Source of the DNA: Clostridia bacterium
GTDB lineage: Bacteria > Bacillota > Clostridia > Oscillospirales > CAG-272
Direction of reading: 5' to 3'
Assembly (NCBI GenBank): GCA_017473865.1
Contig: JAFUJB010000005.1
Span: 1-45,849 of the forward strand
Length of the DNA: 45,849 nucleotides
A model generated the notes under the pieces. It made no database searches. It was not told the DNA's origin and saw only the letters and a program-made list of their open reading frames with translations. Of this stretch, positions 24,244-32,255 are shown piece by piece. The first letter of the stretch is position 1, and each line of letters opens with the position of its first letter. A program made the position numbers and the translations under genes.

Positions 24244-24272
24244 TTGACAAACATTTTTTTGTATGTTATGAT
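24244..24272 (+). promoter_or_regulatory. Predicted promoter of tRNA-Lys
   Basis: TTGACA (24244-24249) and TATGAT (24267-24272) with a 17 bp spacer. Confidence 0.8.
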
Positions 24273-24308
24273 ATTAAAGCTCGTTTAAAGAGCATAATAA
24301 ATTTGGAT

Positions 24309-24384
24309 GCCCCATTAGCTCAGATGGTAGAGCACTTGACTTTTAATCAAGGTGTCCGGAGTTCGACTCTCCGATGGAGCACCA
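24309..24384 (+). tRNA. tRNA-Lys (anticodon TTT)
   Basis: Cloverleaf of 76 nt with CCA encoded. The D stem is GCTC/GAGC, the anticodon stem CTTGA/TCAAG with anticodon TTT at 24342-24344, and the T stem CGGAG/CTCCG. The acceptor arms GCCCCAT and ATGGAGC pair except at position 3-70, which is C-A. A T at position 3 would restore a perfect stem. It is a single gene with its own promoter and terminator. Confidence 0.95.
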
Positions 24385-24387
24385 CGG

Positions 24388-24416
24388 AAAAAGCACTTCA
24401 TTCGAAGTGCTTTTTT
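24388..24416 (+). terminator. Terminator after tRNA-Lys
   Basis: AAGCACTTC/GAAGTGCTT stem followed by a T-run. Confidence 0.85.
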
Positions 24417-24430
24417 CAGTTATTGAAAAA

Positions 24431-24474
24431 CAATAAGGCTATACACGGGCAGAGTCCGTGTATAGCCTTTATTG
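24431..24474. terminator. Long symmetric hairpin between tRNA-Lys and the Nudix gene
   Basis: CAATAAGGCTATACACGG pairs with CCGTGTATAGCC and TTATTG. A related hairpin in the opposite sense lies at 26028-26060. Confidence 0.75.
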
Positions 24475-24551
24475 TTTACTTTTAAAATTTTTCCTTTTTC
24501 CGTAGTCAAATTAGGTTTGTTGTGTTATAATATTTTTCAGAGGTGATGACA

Positions 24552-25115
24552 ATGAATAATAATATATACGAAGCTTTGTATGAAAAGACGGTTTCGAGCG
24601 AGGTAAAGTTCGACGGCAGGATTATGACCGTCGTAAGAGATACTGTCGAAATGTCTGACGGAAGTAAAAGCTTCCGCGAGGTAGTACACAAAAACGGAGG
24701 CGTATGCGTCGTTCCGCTTACAAAGGATAATGAAGTTGTCTTTGTTAACCAATTCCGCTACCCCTACGGTGAAATAGTAAAGGAAGTACCCGCAGGTAAG
24801 ATGGAAAAGGGCGAAGACCCCTTGAAATGCGGTATGCGCGAGCTTTCCGAGGAAACGGGTTATTCTTCCGACAATATAATCTCTCTTGGCACACAGTACC
24901 CCTCCCCCGGTTTTACCGACGAGATATTGTATATGTATCTTGCAACTGACGTTAAAGAAGGCAATGCCCACCTCGACGAAGGCGAATTTCTCGTAGTTGA
25001 AAAAATACCTCTTGAAGAAGCGGTCAAAATGGTATTTGACGGCAGAATTGTTGACGGCAAAACGCAAACCGCCTTACTTAAAACTTGGTTATTAAAGAAG
25101 AACGGTGTGATTTAA
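24552..25115 (+). CDS. Nudix hydrolase, ADP-ribose pyrophosphatase type
   Basis: Predicted to hydrolyse ADP-ribose or a similar nucleoside diphosphate, 187 aa. The Nudix box is complete: GKMEKGEDPLKCGMREL followed by SEETGY. The substrate-side segment VNQFRYPYGEIVKEVPAGK is typical of the ADP-ribose group. A GTG and an ATG at 24543-24548 are in frame but sit within GAGGTGATG, the RBS, so the ATG at 24552 is preferred. It is followed after 2 bp by the NAD(P)H-hydrate dehydratase gene, suggesting a joint role in cleaning up damaged nicotinamide nucleotides (inference). Confidence 0.92.
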   Translation: MNNNIYEALYEKTVSSEVKFDGRIMTVVRDTVEMSDGSKSFREVVHKNGGVCVVPLTKDNEVVFVNQFRYPYGEIVKEVPAGKMEKGEDPLKCGMRELSEETGYSSDNIISLGTQYPSPGFTDEILYMYLATDVKEGNAHLDEGEFLVVEKIPLEEAVKMVFDGRIVDGKTQTALLKTWLLKKNGVI

Positions 25116-25117
25116 TC

Positions 25118-26020
25118 ATGGCTGAAGAAATTATAAACACAGAGGAAAAAAAAATTAATCCCCAAGCAATAACTGCGAGAGAGGTGTTCTCCCTCATCCC
25201 CAAAAGGCTGAAAACAAGCACGAAGCACGATTACGGCAAGCTTTTTGCAATATGCGGCAGTTCTTTTTACAGGGGCGCGGCATATCTCTCCTGCGCAGGC
25301 GCTCTGCGCTCCGGCGTCGGTATATGCACGCTCGCTTCAATCGAAAAAGTAGTGTCTGCAGTCGCATCATCGCTGCCCGAATGTACGTTTATGCCCGTTG
25401 ACGAAAGCACTAACGGCACGATATACGCATATTCTTTCCCAAGCGTCAGCGAGATATCGAAAAGATATAACGCGTTGCTTATCGGGTGCGGACTGTCAAT
25501 TGACGAGAGTACAAGAGTAATTGTTGAAAATACGGTCAGAGAAGCCGAATGTCAGCTTATTATTGACGCTGACGGACTTAACATACTGTCGGAAAAGGTT
25601 GACCTGCTCAAAGAAGCACATCTTCCCCCCGTAATTACACCTCATTTTTACGAAATGGCGCGTCTTTGCAACACAAGCGTAAAAAGTATTGAAAAAGAGC
25701 CTGAAAAAACAGCGCTTAACTTTGCAAAGGAATATAACTGCATCGTAGTTCTTAAATCCCACAAAACCTACGTTGCAGCCCCCGACGGAAGTATTGCCGT
25801 TAACCTTGAAAAAGGCAACCAAGGACTTGCAAAGGGCGGTTCGGGCGATATTCTTGCGGGTATTATTTCCTCGCTGTGCGCTCAGAAAATGCGTCCGTTT
25901 GATGCGGCAAAATGCGGCGTATATCTGCACGGAGCGGCGGCAGATAAGTGTGCTGAGCGTTTCTCTATGCAGGGTATGCTTCCAAGCGACATTCTTACCG
26001 ATTTAGCATCGTTATTTTAA
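25118..26020 (+). CDS. nnrD: ADP/ATP-dependent NAD(P)H-hydrate dehydratase
   Basis: Repairs hydrated NADH/NADPH, using a nucleotide to remove water, 300 aa. It carries only the YjeF C-terminal (ribokinase-like) domain. ICGSSFYRGAAYLSCAGALR, LLIGCGLS, LIIDADGLNIL and VITPHFYEMARL are family markers, and GLAKGGSGDILAGI is the catalytic/nucleotide site. The N-terminal epimerase domain found in fused versions is absent. The ATG at 25118 lies 2 bp after the Nudix stop and is preferred over an in-frame start inside the Nudix gene. Confidence 0.93.
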   Translation: MAEEIINTEEKKINPQAITAREVFSLIPKRLKTSTKHDYGKLFAICGSSFYRGAAYLSCAGALRSGVGICTLASIEKVVSAVASSLPECTFMPVDESTNGTIYAYSFPSVSEISKRYNALLIGCGLSIDESTRVIVENTVREAECQLIIDADGLNILSEKVDLLKEAHLPPVITPHFYEMARLCNTSVKSIEKEPEKTALNFAKEYNCIVVLKSHKTYVAAPDGSIAVNLEKGNQGLAKGGSGDILAGIISSLCAQKMRPFDAAKCGVYLHGAAADKCAERFSMQGMLPSDILTDLASLF

Positions 26021-26027
26021 AACCAAT

Positions 26028-26060
26028 GACTACACACGGACTCCGCCCGTGTGTAGCCAT
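26028..26060 (+). terminator. Terminator after nnrD
   Basis: GACTACACACGG/CCCGTGTGTAGCC hairpin followed by a T-run. Confidence 0.75.
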
Positions 26061-26070
26061 TTTGCTTACA

Positions 26071-26106
26071 AAAAAGCGTATACGGGACACCCCATATACG
26101 CTTTTT
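26071..26106 (-). terminator. Terminator after the XRE regulator gene
   Basis: AAAAAGCGTATACGGG pairs with CCCATATACGCTTTTT with one bulge. It touches the stop of the minus-strand gene and is probably bidirectional. Confidence 0.85.
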
Positions 26107-26107
26107 A

Positions 26108-26911
26108 TTATTGTTGCATATCGTTGAAAAGCTGTTTCGCCTTTCTCGTTACGTCATAGGCGTTTTCAAAATCTTTCAATTCCCGATAGCATATTTCGAG
26201 GTCGGTATACAGCTCGTATACGAGCGGTATATCAATGCTTTTCTCTCTGAGCAAGCTCTTTATCAGTCCGCACGCCTTTGCATATTTACCCTCCTCGACA
26301 AGCTTTTTTACGTCTGCCGATTTGTTGTAAATATTTTTCTGTCCGCTTATGTCGATATAATACTCTTTAAAGAGCTTAATCTCGTCATCCTTGCGTTTCA
26401 ACGTCTTTACATAGGGCGAAATGCCTGCGATCATAACCTCAAGCGCCTCAGCCTTAAGCTTTATGCTGTCGGTGGAATAGATACATCTACCCGCACACTT
26501 GACAGCACTTTCGCTTGTTTTAAGCGCCGTTCTGAGCTTACCATCTTTGTAATAAGCAAAAGCCTTTTTAATATAACATTCGGCAAGAAGAAGTACGGCT
26601 TCGTCGCACAATTCGCCCTCTTGCGAACATAATTCGATACATCTGTCATAGTCGCCGTCGGCATAGGCTTTTTTCATTACGGGCAGTTTTCTCGTTACGA
26701 AATATATACTCTTGTCATCACTTTCCGAGAAAAGAATACCTGCGTCAACACCAAGCCTGTCGGCAATATACAATGCAGTCTGCAAAGACGGCATTGCCAG
26801 ACCGTTTTCAATCTGGCTCAACATATTTCTGGTAATAAAATCGCCCGCAAGCTCAGCCTGCGTCATACCTGCGTTTTGCCTTGCAAGGCGAATTTTTTCG
26901 CCAAGCTTCAT
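26108..26911 (-). CDS. XRE-family regulator with TPR-like C-terminus
   Basis: A 267 aa protein with an N-terminal helix-turn-helix (about 5-60; MTQAELAG, TRNMLSQIENGLAMPSLQTALYIADRLGV). An all-helical region of about 190 residues follows that looks like tetratricopeptide repeats. This layout is shared with peptide-responsive regulators (Rgg/PlcR-like), but I see no adjacent peptide gene. It follows the fumarase beta gene by 3 bp, so the two are co-transcribed. Target genes are unknown. Confidence 0.85.
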   Translation of the reverse strand: MKLGEKIRLARQNAGMTQAELAGDFITRNMLSQIENGLAMPSLQTALYIADRLGVDAGILFSESDDKSIYFVTRKLPVMKKAYADGDYDRCIELCSQEGELCDEAVLLLAECYIKKAFAYYKDGKLRTALKTSESAVKCAGRCIYSTDSIKLKAEALEVMIAGISPYVKTLKRKDDEIKLFKEYYIDISGQKNIYNKSADVKKLVEEGKYAKACGLIKSLLREKSIDIPLVYELYTDLEICYRELKDFENAYDVTRKAKQLFNDMQQ

Positions 26912-26914
26912 ATA

Positions 26915-27445
26915 TTATTTGCCCCCGAAAAGAGTTTTACCGGTAGAGTCAATACCGACAAACAAGGGGAAGTTTTCAATTTCAAGGCGTTTTACCGATT
27001 CGCATCCAAGATCTTCAAAAGCAATAATTTCAAGCTTCTTTACGCATTTTGCCGCAAGAGCGCCCGCTCCGCCGATAGCGCAAAGATATACGCCCTTATT
27101 TCTTACGATAGCGTCAATAACCGCCTGACTTCTGTTACCCTTACCTACCATACCCTTGAGTCCAAGGTCCATAAATTCAGGTGCAAAAACATCCATTCTC
27201 GTGGAAGTTGTAGGACCGCACGAACCGATAGGCATACCGGGTTTTTCAGGTGTAGGTCCTGCATAGTAGATAACCGCATCCTTCAACTCAAAAGGAAGGG
27301 GTTTGCCTTCGTCGATAAGTGCCTTTATTCTCTTGTGAGCCGCGTCTCTGGCGGTATATACTACGCCCGAAAGCAATATTTCTTCTCCGCAAACAAGCTT
27401 GTCTGCCCATTCGCTTATGTTAGCCGTGTTGTAAGATTTACTCAT
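26915..27445 (-). CDS. Class I (Fe-S) fumarate/tartrate hydratase, beta subunit
   Basis: Second half of an iron-sulfur hydro-lyase that interconverts fumarate and malate (or a related pair), 176 aa, matching the beta subunit of two-subunit enzymes. Markers are DAAHKRIKALIDEGKPLPFEL, spread over about 35-55, and YYAGPTPEKPGMPIGSCGPTTS (about 60-85), the substrate-binding region. The cluster-bearing alpha subunit is not in this window. A DivIVA-like gene precedes it, overlapping by 8 bp. The RBS GGAGGG lies inside that gene. It must act with a distant alpha subunit, or has another role. Confidence 0.9.
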   Translation of the reverse strand: MSKSYNTANISEWADKLVCGEEILLSGVVYTARDAAHKRIKALIDEGKPLPFELKDAVIYYAGPTPEKPGMPIGSCGPTTSTRMDVFAPEFMDLGLKGMVGKGNRSQAVIDAIVRNKGVYLCAIGGAGALAAKCVKKLEIIAFEDLGCESVKRLEIENFPLFVGIDSTGKTLFGGK

Positions 27446-28151
27446 TGTCGCCCTCCAAAATAATTCTCTTTGTTTCTTCTAAAGTCTCTTTAAGTTCTCT
27501 GCACTCGGTTTCAAGAGCATTCTGCGTTTGTATACGGAACGATTCCGCAGAAAGCGAAAGCTCTCTCAGTTCCTCTGTCATGCCGACAGTTTTCATTGTA
27601 ATTTGTTTTGTATACTTTTCATTTAATATACGAAGCTTTTCAGCCGTCCTGTCAACCATACTCGCCATATGCATACGCGCCTTTATCTGCGCTTCGCTTA
27701 CGATGCTTTCGGCTCTTGCATTGGCATTAAGCAAGACAGAGCCTATCTGACCGCTTACCTTGTCATACTTATCTGACTTTTCAAAAGCCTCAATGTTGCT
27801 TTCGTTAGCCTTTTCAAGCTCGCTGACTCTTTCTTTAAGCTGTGTATTTTCCTGTATAAGTCCGTTCTTTTCAGTCTTAAGCTTATCAAGAGCTTCATTA
27901 AGCTCCAATATCAAGCATTCGCCCTGCTCTTTTTCAGCTCTCAGCTTTTCCGCCTCTGCAGCAACGTTTTCTTCGTACTCTTTGTTTTCTTTTTCGAGTT
28001 CTTTTACCTTTGCTTCAAGGTCGGCTATCTTCTTTTTGTAAGCCTCTTCGCTTTCGTAGTTTTTTGAGCTTATCGATTCTATGTAATTGTTTACGTCCTC
28101 GCGGTTATATCCGCTCATGGACTTTCTGAATTTAATTCGGTTGTCGCTCAT
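27438..28151 (-). CDS. DivIVA-like coiled-coil protein
   Basis: A 237 aa protein whose first 25 residues (IKFRKSMSGYNREDVNNYIESI) resemble the membrane-targeting DivIVA start. An unbroken coiled coil follows over most of residues 30-130, then a second helical region to the end. DivIVA-type proteins mark poles or septa and recruit other factors; the exact role here is unknown. The ATG at 28151 follows GGGGAT. It is the first gene of a group with the fumarase beta subunit and an XRE regulator, an uncommon neighbourhood. Confidence 0.8.
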   Translation of the reverse strand: MSDNRIKFRKSMSGYNREDVNNYIESISSKNYESEEAYKKKIADLEAKVKELEKENKEYEENVAAEAEKLRAEKEQGECLILELNEALDKLKTEKNGLIQENTQLKERVSELEKANESNIEAFEKSDKYDKVSGQIGSVLLNANARAESIVSEAQIKARMHMASMVDRTAEKLRILNEKYTKQITMKTVGMTEELRELSLSAESFRIQTQNALETECRELKETLEETKRIILEGDNE

Positions 28152-28336
28152 TACAACTATCCCCGTTTCGTAAATTTTATTTACTAATATAATCATAGTA
28201 CCACAGTTTACGCTTTTTTGCAACATTTTTGTCTGTATTTTTTATATTTTCCGTGTCTTTTGGGCGGTAAAAAGCATTTACTTTAATAAATATATGCAAA
28301 AATACCCGTTTGTCAGCCGTTTTTTACTCTTTGCAC

Positions 28337-28365
28337 TTGCAATATTGCAAATAAAATGGTATCAT
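28337..28365 (+). promoter_or_regulatory. Predicted promoter of the pantothenate kinase gene with palindromic operator
   Basis: TTGCAA (28337-28342) and TATCAT (28360-28365) with a 17 bp spacer. TTGCAATATTGCAA (28337-28350) is a perfect palindrome over the -35 box, with the TTGCA-N4-TGCAA pattern also seen next to the Crp/Fnr gene. Confidence 0.6.
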
Positions 28366-28408
28366 TAATACAATATTACATAACGAAACTAAAAGGCGGT
28401 AAATATTT

Positions 28409-29230
28409 ATGTCAAAATATGTTATCGGCATTGACGTCGGCGGCAGTACCACCAAAATCGTCGGCTTTGATGAAAATAAGAAACTTATTAATCCGCTGTT
28501 TGTCAGAGCTACCGACCAGATTACGTCGATCTACGGTGCCTTCGGCAAATTTACGTCGGAAAATTCAATAGAACTGAGCGAAATCGACCGCGTTATGATG
28601 ACGGGCGTAGGTTCAACCTTTATCGAAAAGCCTATTTATGGTCTGAAATGCGAAAGCGTACCCGAATTCGAGTGCGTCGGACGCGGCGGACTTTATCTTT
28701 CGGGTTTTGAAGACACCATCGTCGTCAGTCTGGGCACGGGTACGGCAATCGTACACGCAAAGGGTAAAAACGAGATACAGTACCTCGGCGGTACGGGTGT
28801 CGGCGGCGGTACTCTTATGGGGCTGAGCAAACAGCTTCTCCAGATGAATGATGTCGACCACATAATCGACCTTGCAAAAGACGGGGACCTGAACAACATT
28901 GACCTTCGTATCAAGGATATATCGGCAAGCTACGGCGGTCTCCCCGAATATATGACCGCGGCAAACTTCGGTAAAATAAGCGATATGGCAACCAGAAACG
29001 ACGTCGCTCTCGGCATAATCAATATGGTATTCGAGGTTGCGGGTATGCTTGCAATTTTCGCGGCGCGTAATCACGGCATAAAAGACATCGTGCTTACGGG
29101 CAATCTTACCAAAGTACCTCAAAGCAAAGAAATTTTCAAAACCCTCAACAGTATGTTTGACGTTAACTTCGTTATCCCTCAAAACTCGCAGTTCAGCACC
29201 GTTATCGGCGCCGCATTGTCAGCTGAATAA
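28409..29230 (+). CDS. coaW: Type II pantothenate kinase
   Basis: Phosphorylates pantothenate in the first step of coenzyme A synthesis, 273 aa, ASKHA fold. The N-terminal phosphate loop is IGIDVGGSTTK. SLGTGTAIVHAKG and LGGTGVGGGTLMGLSKQL are typical of the staphylococcal CoaW type. The C-terminal half has DIVLTGNLTKVPQSKEIF. This class generally lacks CoA feedback inhibition. It is a single gene with its own promoter and a strong terminator. Confidence 0.92.
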   Translation: MSKYVIGIDVGGSTTKIVGFDENKKLINPLFVRATDQITSIYGAFGKFTSENSIELSEIDRVMMTGVGSTFIEKPIYGLKCESVPEFECVGRGGLYLSGFEDTIVVSLGTGTAIVHAKGKNEIQYLGGTGVGGGTLMGLSKQLLQMNDVDHIIDLAKDGDLNNIDLRIKDISASYGGLPEYMTAANFGKISDMATRNDVALGIINMVFEVAGMLAIFAARNHGIKDIVLTGNLTKVPQSKEIFKTLNSMFDVNFVIPQNSQFSTVIGAALSAE

Positions 29231-29232
29231 AT

Positions 29233-29267
29233 AAAACGCGTATGGTTCGTTTCCATACGCGTTTTTT
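29233..29267 (+). terminator. Terminator after the pantothenate kinase gene
   Basis: AAAACGCGTATGG/CCATACGCGTTTT stem followed by T residues. Confidence 0.9.
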
Positions 29268-29275
29268 GAATGGCA

Positions 29276-29877
29276 GAAAACTTGCAACATGGGTTTGCAG
29301 AGTTTTTGCCAAGCTTTACTTTATGCGGGGCATCGTGGTAGGGGTTCCCCGAAACGCACGAAGTAAGTTTTGGGGGTTCTCGTGTGCGCCGTCCCCTACC
29401 AATTAGGCAATATTGTCTCTGCAGACCAATGTTGCAGGGTTTCTTTGCCCCGCTTCGCTTTAAACGGGGCGTCGAGGACGTCGCCCCCTACAAATTAGGC
29501 AATATTGTCTCTGCAAACCAATGTTGCAGGGTTTCTTTGCCCCGCTTCGCTTTAAACGGGACGTCGTGGTAGGGGTTTAACGGGACGTCGAGGGCGCCGT
29601 CCCCTACCAATTAGGCAATATTGTCTCTGCAGACCCATAGGCCCTGCCGCGTGGCGGCCTTTGCCTACTTTTTCCCCAAAAATAAAGCGGGAGAAGCAAG
29701 TCCCTCCCGTACCAACTAGTCAATATTGTCTCTGCAAACCAATGTTGCAGGGTTTCTTTGCCCCGCTTCGCTTTGAACGGGGCGTCGAGGACGTCGCCCC
29801 CTACAAATTAGGCAATATTGTCTCTGCAAACCAATGTTGCAAAGTTTTTGCCAAGCTTTTTTCAAAAAGCGGGGGGG
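29276..29877 (-). repeat. Modular repeat region with 92 bp tandem units
   Basis: Gene-free. A plus-oriented remnant (TTGCAACATGGGTTTGCAG) follows the coaW gene. The 62 bp block shared with 1-64 lies at 29337-29400. Minus-oriented units then run to the dacF stop. GTTGCAGGGTTTCTTTG starts at 29431 and 29523, and again at 29744; a diverged GTTGCAAAGT starts at 29836. The spacing is 92 bp within each pair, with a scrambled insert between. Each unit contains a CCCCGCTTCGCTTT hairpin, a GTCGAGGACGTC hairpin and CAATATTG. A final hairpin touches the dacF stop at 29878. Confidence 0.88.
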
Positions 29878-31191
29878 TTATTTTCTTTTGTATCTGTTGT
29901 ATTTGTATCTGTATCTGTTTCCGCGGAGCTTTTTGCCTACAACCGATGCGATATACATAAACAGCATTATACCTGCAACAAGTAATACAATCTTAAACTT
30001 TGACGACTTTGTAAAGCTCTTTATCCTTGCAAGAACATACAATAGGCCGTTTCGGTCGACGTTATTTTTAGTAACGAGATTAACCTCGGAAATTACTTTT
30101 CCGTCATAAGACAAAACTATTTTCCCCGCTACGTATCCAGCCTCTATGGGAGCATTCAATTTATTGTCATTAAGGACGATTTCCCTCTTTATTTCTTTTT
30201 CGATATCCACCGATACGGGCAGGAAATATTCAACCGACTTTTCGGGCGAAAGAACGACGTAGTCGACCTGACTTGACAGCGCAACGTCAATTTCGCATAT
30301 CATCTCGGTAGAATCTATTATCTTTTTATATTCAAAATTCTCGTACGACCAGTCAATAAGCTCGTTTGCCGCCTTGTATGAATAAATTTCCTCCTCGTCA
30401 ATATGACCGCCCATAAGCACGTAAAAATTCGTAATTCCCTGCTTTGTAACAGCGGTAACACACACGTGGCCTCCCTCGACGGTAGAGCCTGCATTCATAC
30501 CCATAGCGTCGGGGTTTTTATACTTTTTCTCGACGTTATTGGCAACAAGATAAGAGCTGTTATAGACGTATCTGATTTTTGACTTGTTCGTTTGGGGGAT
30601 TTCATAACGTACCGCACTGCTTATATCCATAAATCCCGGTGTCAGATATGCGTGCTTTGCAATAATAGCCGTATCCTTTGCCGTAGTATACATCGACGAA
30701 TCCGAATAGCCGTTGGCATTGGTGTAATTGGTATCGTTCATACCGAGCTGTTTCGCCTTTGCGTTCATCATTTCGATAAAGGCTTCGTGGCTGCCCGCAA
30801 TCTCGTAAGCCAGTACGTTTGCCGCATCGTTTGCTCCGCCGCATATAACGGCATAGAGCAGGTTTTCTACCGTAAACATCTCTCCGTCGCGCAGATTGAG
30901 ATTTTTGCCCTTAAAAGAGCCGAGCGACTCTTTGGTAACGGTTATAAGCTCGCCGTATCTGTCAGCGTAGTGCTCAACTGCCAGCAGTCCCGTCATTATC
31001 TTTGCGGTGGATGCGGGGTATATCCTATCGTTTTCATTTTTTGAAAACAATACCCTGTCGTTTTCAAGATTATATACGTATACGTTCTGTACTTTTGATA
31101 CGTCAGGCAATTCGCTTGACGCGTTTATGCCTATACAAAGAACAGCCAATATAAATATTGTAAAAACAGTTAATATCGCGCTTTTTTTCAC
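29878..31191 (-). CDS. DacF-like serine peptidase (D-Ala-D-Ala carboxypeptidase family) with altered motifs
   Basis: A 437 aa exported protein with a signal peptide (about 1-25), a penicillin-binding catalytic domain (about 28-270), a beta-rich C-terminal domain, a C-terminal membrane span (about 403-420) and a basic tail rich in Arg, Tyr and Lys. The nucleophile motif STAK (61-64) is intact. The usual SxN motif reads GAN (119-121). The KTG triad is replaced by NAG (233-235, GMNAGSTVEGG). Carboxypeptidase activity on peptidoglycan is therefore uncertain. It lies 17 bp after ribF. Confidence 0.88.
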   Translation of the reverse strand: MKKSAILTVFTIFILAVLCIGINASSELPDVSKVQNVYVYNLENDRVLFSKNENDRIYPASTAKIMTGLLAVEHYADRYGELITVTKESLGSFKGKNLNLRDGEMFTVENLLYAVICGGANDAANVLAYEIAGSHEAFIEMMNAKAKQLGMNDTNYTNANGYSDSSMYTTAKDTAIIAKHAYLTPGFMDISSAVRYEIPQTNKSKIRYVYNSSYLVANNVEKKYKNPDAMGMNAGSTVEGGHVCVTAVTKQGITNFYVLMGGHIDEEEIYSYKAANELIDWSYENFEYKKIIDSTEMICEIDVALSSQVDYVVLSPEKSVEYFLPVSVDIEKEIKREIVLNDNKLNAPIEAGYVAGKIVLSYDGKVISEVNLVTKNNVDRNGLLYVLARIKSFTKSSKFKIVLLVAGIMLFMYIASVVGKKLRGNRYRYKYNRYKRK

Positions 31192-31208
31192 TTTTTCATT
31201 TTCCTCGT

Positions 31209-32144
31209 TTATTTTTGCGGCTCAAAATAGAGCATAGTCTGCCTTACGTCATTTTCAACCGCGGACTTAAGCTCGTTTATATCGTCAAACCTGCGCTCGC
31301 CGCGCAGTCTTTTATAGAAGCATACTTTTACGTTTTCGCCGTAGATCCAGCCGTTGTAACCGATTATGTGAGTCTCGCAGTTTACGTCATTTTCGTCATT
31401 GTTCACCGTAGGTCTTGAACCTACGTTTGCAACGCCGTAATATTCTTTTCCGCCGACGTAGCATTTTACGGCGTAGATACCGTTTTTAGGCTTCATTTTA
31501 TTCTCGGGGAAACGCTGATTAATGGTCGGAATTCCAATCGTTCTGCCAAGTTCGTTACCGTGAAGAACGGGCAGATTAATACTGTAATTTCTTCCCAGCA
31601 TAACCGCAGCCTCCTCAAGCATACCGTCATCAAGAAGCGCCCTTATTTCAGTCGAGCTGACCACTCTGTCCATTCTGTAAACGGGTGGACAGATAACGGC
31701 ATTTCTACCTGCTTTTTTCATCTCGGAGCATAACAGCTCTGCGTTTCCGCTTCCGTTATTGCCGAACTTGAAATTAAAACCGCATACCGCCGATACGCAA
31801 TCGAAATTTTCAATCAGCACGTTTTTTATAAAATCAAGAGGAGACATATTTTTTACTTTTGAAAAGTCCTCGTATATAACGTAGTCCACGCCTTTTTGTG
31901 CAAATATCTCGTTTTTTTCATCGTTGTCGGTCAGCACTTTTACGCCGTTGCCCATTATGTTGAGAGGGTGATCTTCAAACGTCCAGACAGCCACCTTAGT
32001 CTGATGCTTTTTACCCTCCTGCAGAGCAAAATCAACGAGGCTCAGATGCCCCTCGTGTACTCCGTCAAAATTACCGAGCAAAAGGCACAGAGGCTTGTCC
32101 GTATTCTTTATGCACTTTTTATTTTTTAAGTCAAATATCTTCAA
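31209..32144 (-). CDS. ribF: Bifunctional riboflavin kinase / FAD synthetase
   Basis: Makes FMN from riboflavin and then FAD, 311 aa. The N-terminal FAD synthetase domain has LLGNFDGVHEGHLSLVDFA (about 20-40) and SSTEIRALLDDG. The C-terminal riboflavin kinase domain has GRTIGIPTINQ (PTxN motif) and NGIYAV. The best start is the TTG at 32144, because AAGGTGGAG lies just upstream. An ATG 21 bp further up (32165) has no RBS. In this window the flavin supply serves the flavodiiron, flavin reductase and lipoamide dehydrogenase proteins. Confidence 0.93.
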   Translation of the reverse strand: MKIFDLKNKKCIKNTDKPLCLLLGNFDGVHEGHLSLVDFALQEGKKHQTKVAVWTFEDHPLNIMGNGVKVLTDNDEKNEIFAQKGVDYVIYEDFSKVKNMSPLDFIKNVLIENFDCVSAVCGFNFKFGNNGSGNAELLCSEMKKAGRNAVICPPVYRMDRVVSSTEIRALLDDGMLEEAAVMLGRNYSINLPVLHGNELGRTIGIPTINQRFPENKMKPKNGIYAVKCYVGGKEYYGVANVGSRPTVNNDENDVNCETHIIGYNGWIYGENVKVCFYKRLRGERRFDDINELKSAVENDVRQTMLYFEPQK

Positions 32145-32175
32145 GACTCTCCACCTTTTTTGCATATAAATCAAC

Positions 32176-32222
32176 AAACTCTGTTCCCATTTCGGCTGTC
32201 TTCTCTACGGGGAACAGAGTTT
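32176..32222. promoter_or_regulatory. Long-looped hairpin between ireB and ribF
   Basis: A 13 bp perfect stem (AAACTCTGTTCCC/GGGAACAGAGTTT) with a 21 nt loop lies in the 111 bp gap. It could be a partial terminator or RNA-processing site. It is not an FMN riboswitch. Confidence 0.5.
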
Positions 32223-32255
32223 AAAATTTTTCATAACAAATTGCCCGAAGAAATA

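Noticed and set aside
28337-28350. Link between the GCAATATTGC core of the coaW palindrome and the CAATATTG in the repeats
   Set aside because: The repeat copies vary in this part and are downstream of genes, so the shared 10 bp is probably coincidence.
29401-29860. Possible CRISPR array
   Set aside because: The 92 bp units are repeated in full, with no unique spacers between short repeats, and no cas gene is present.
32176-32222. FMN riboswitch before ribF
   Set aside because: The gap is only 111 bp and lacks the conserved FMN aptamer blocks.
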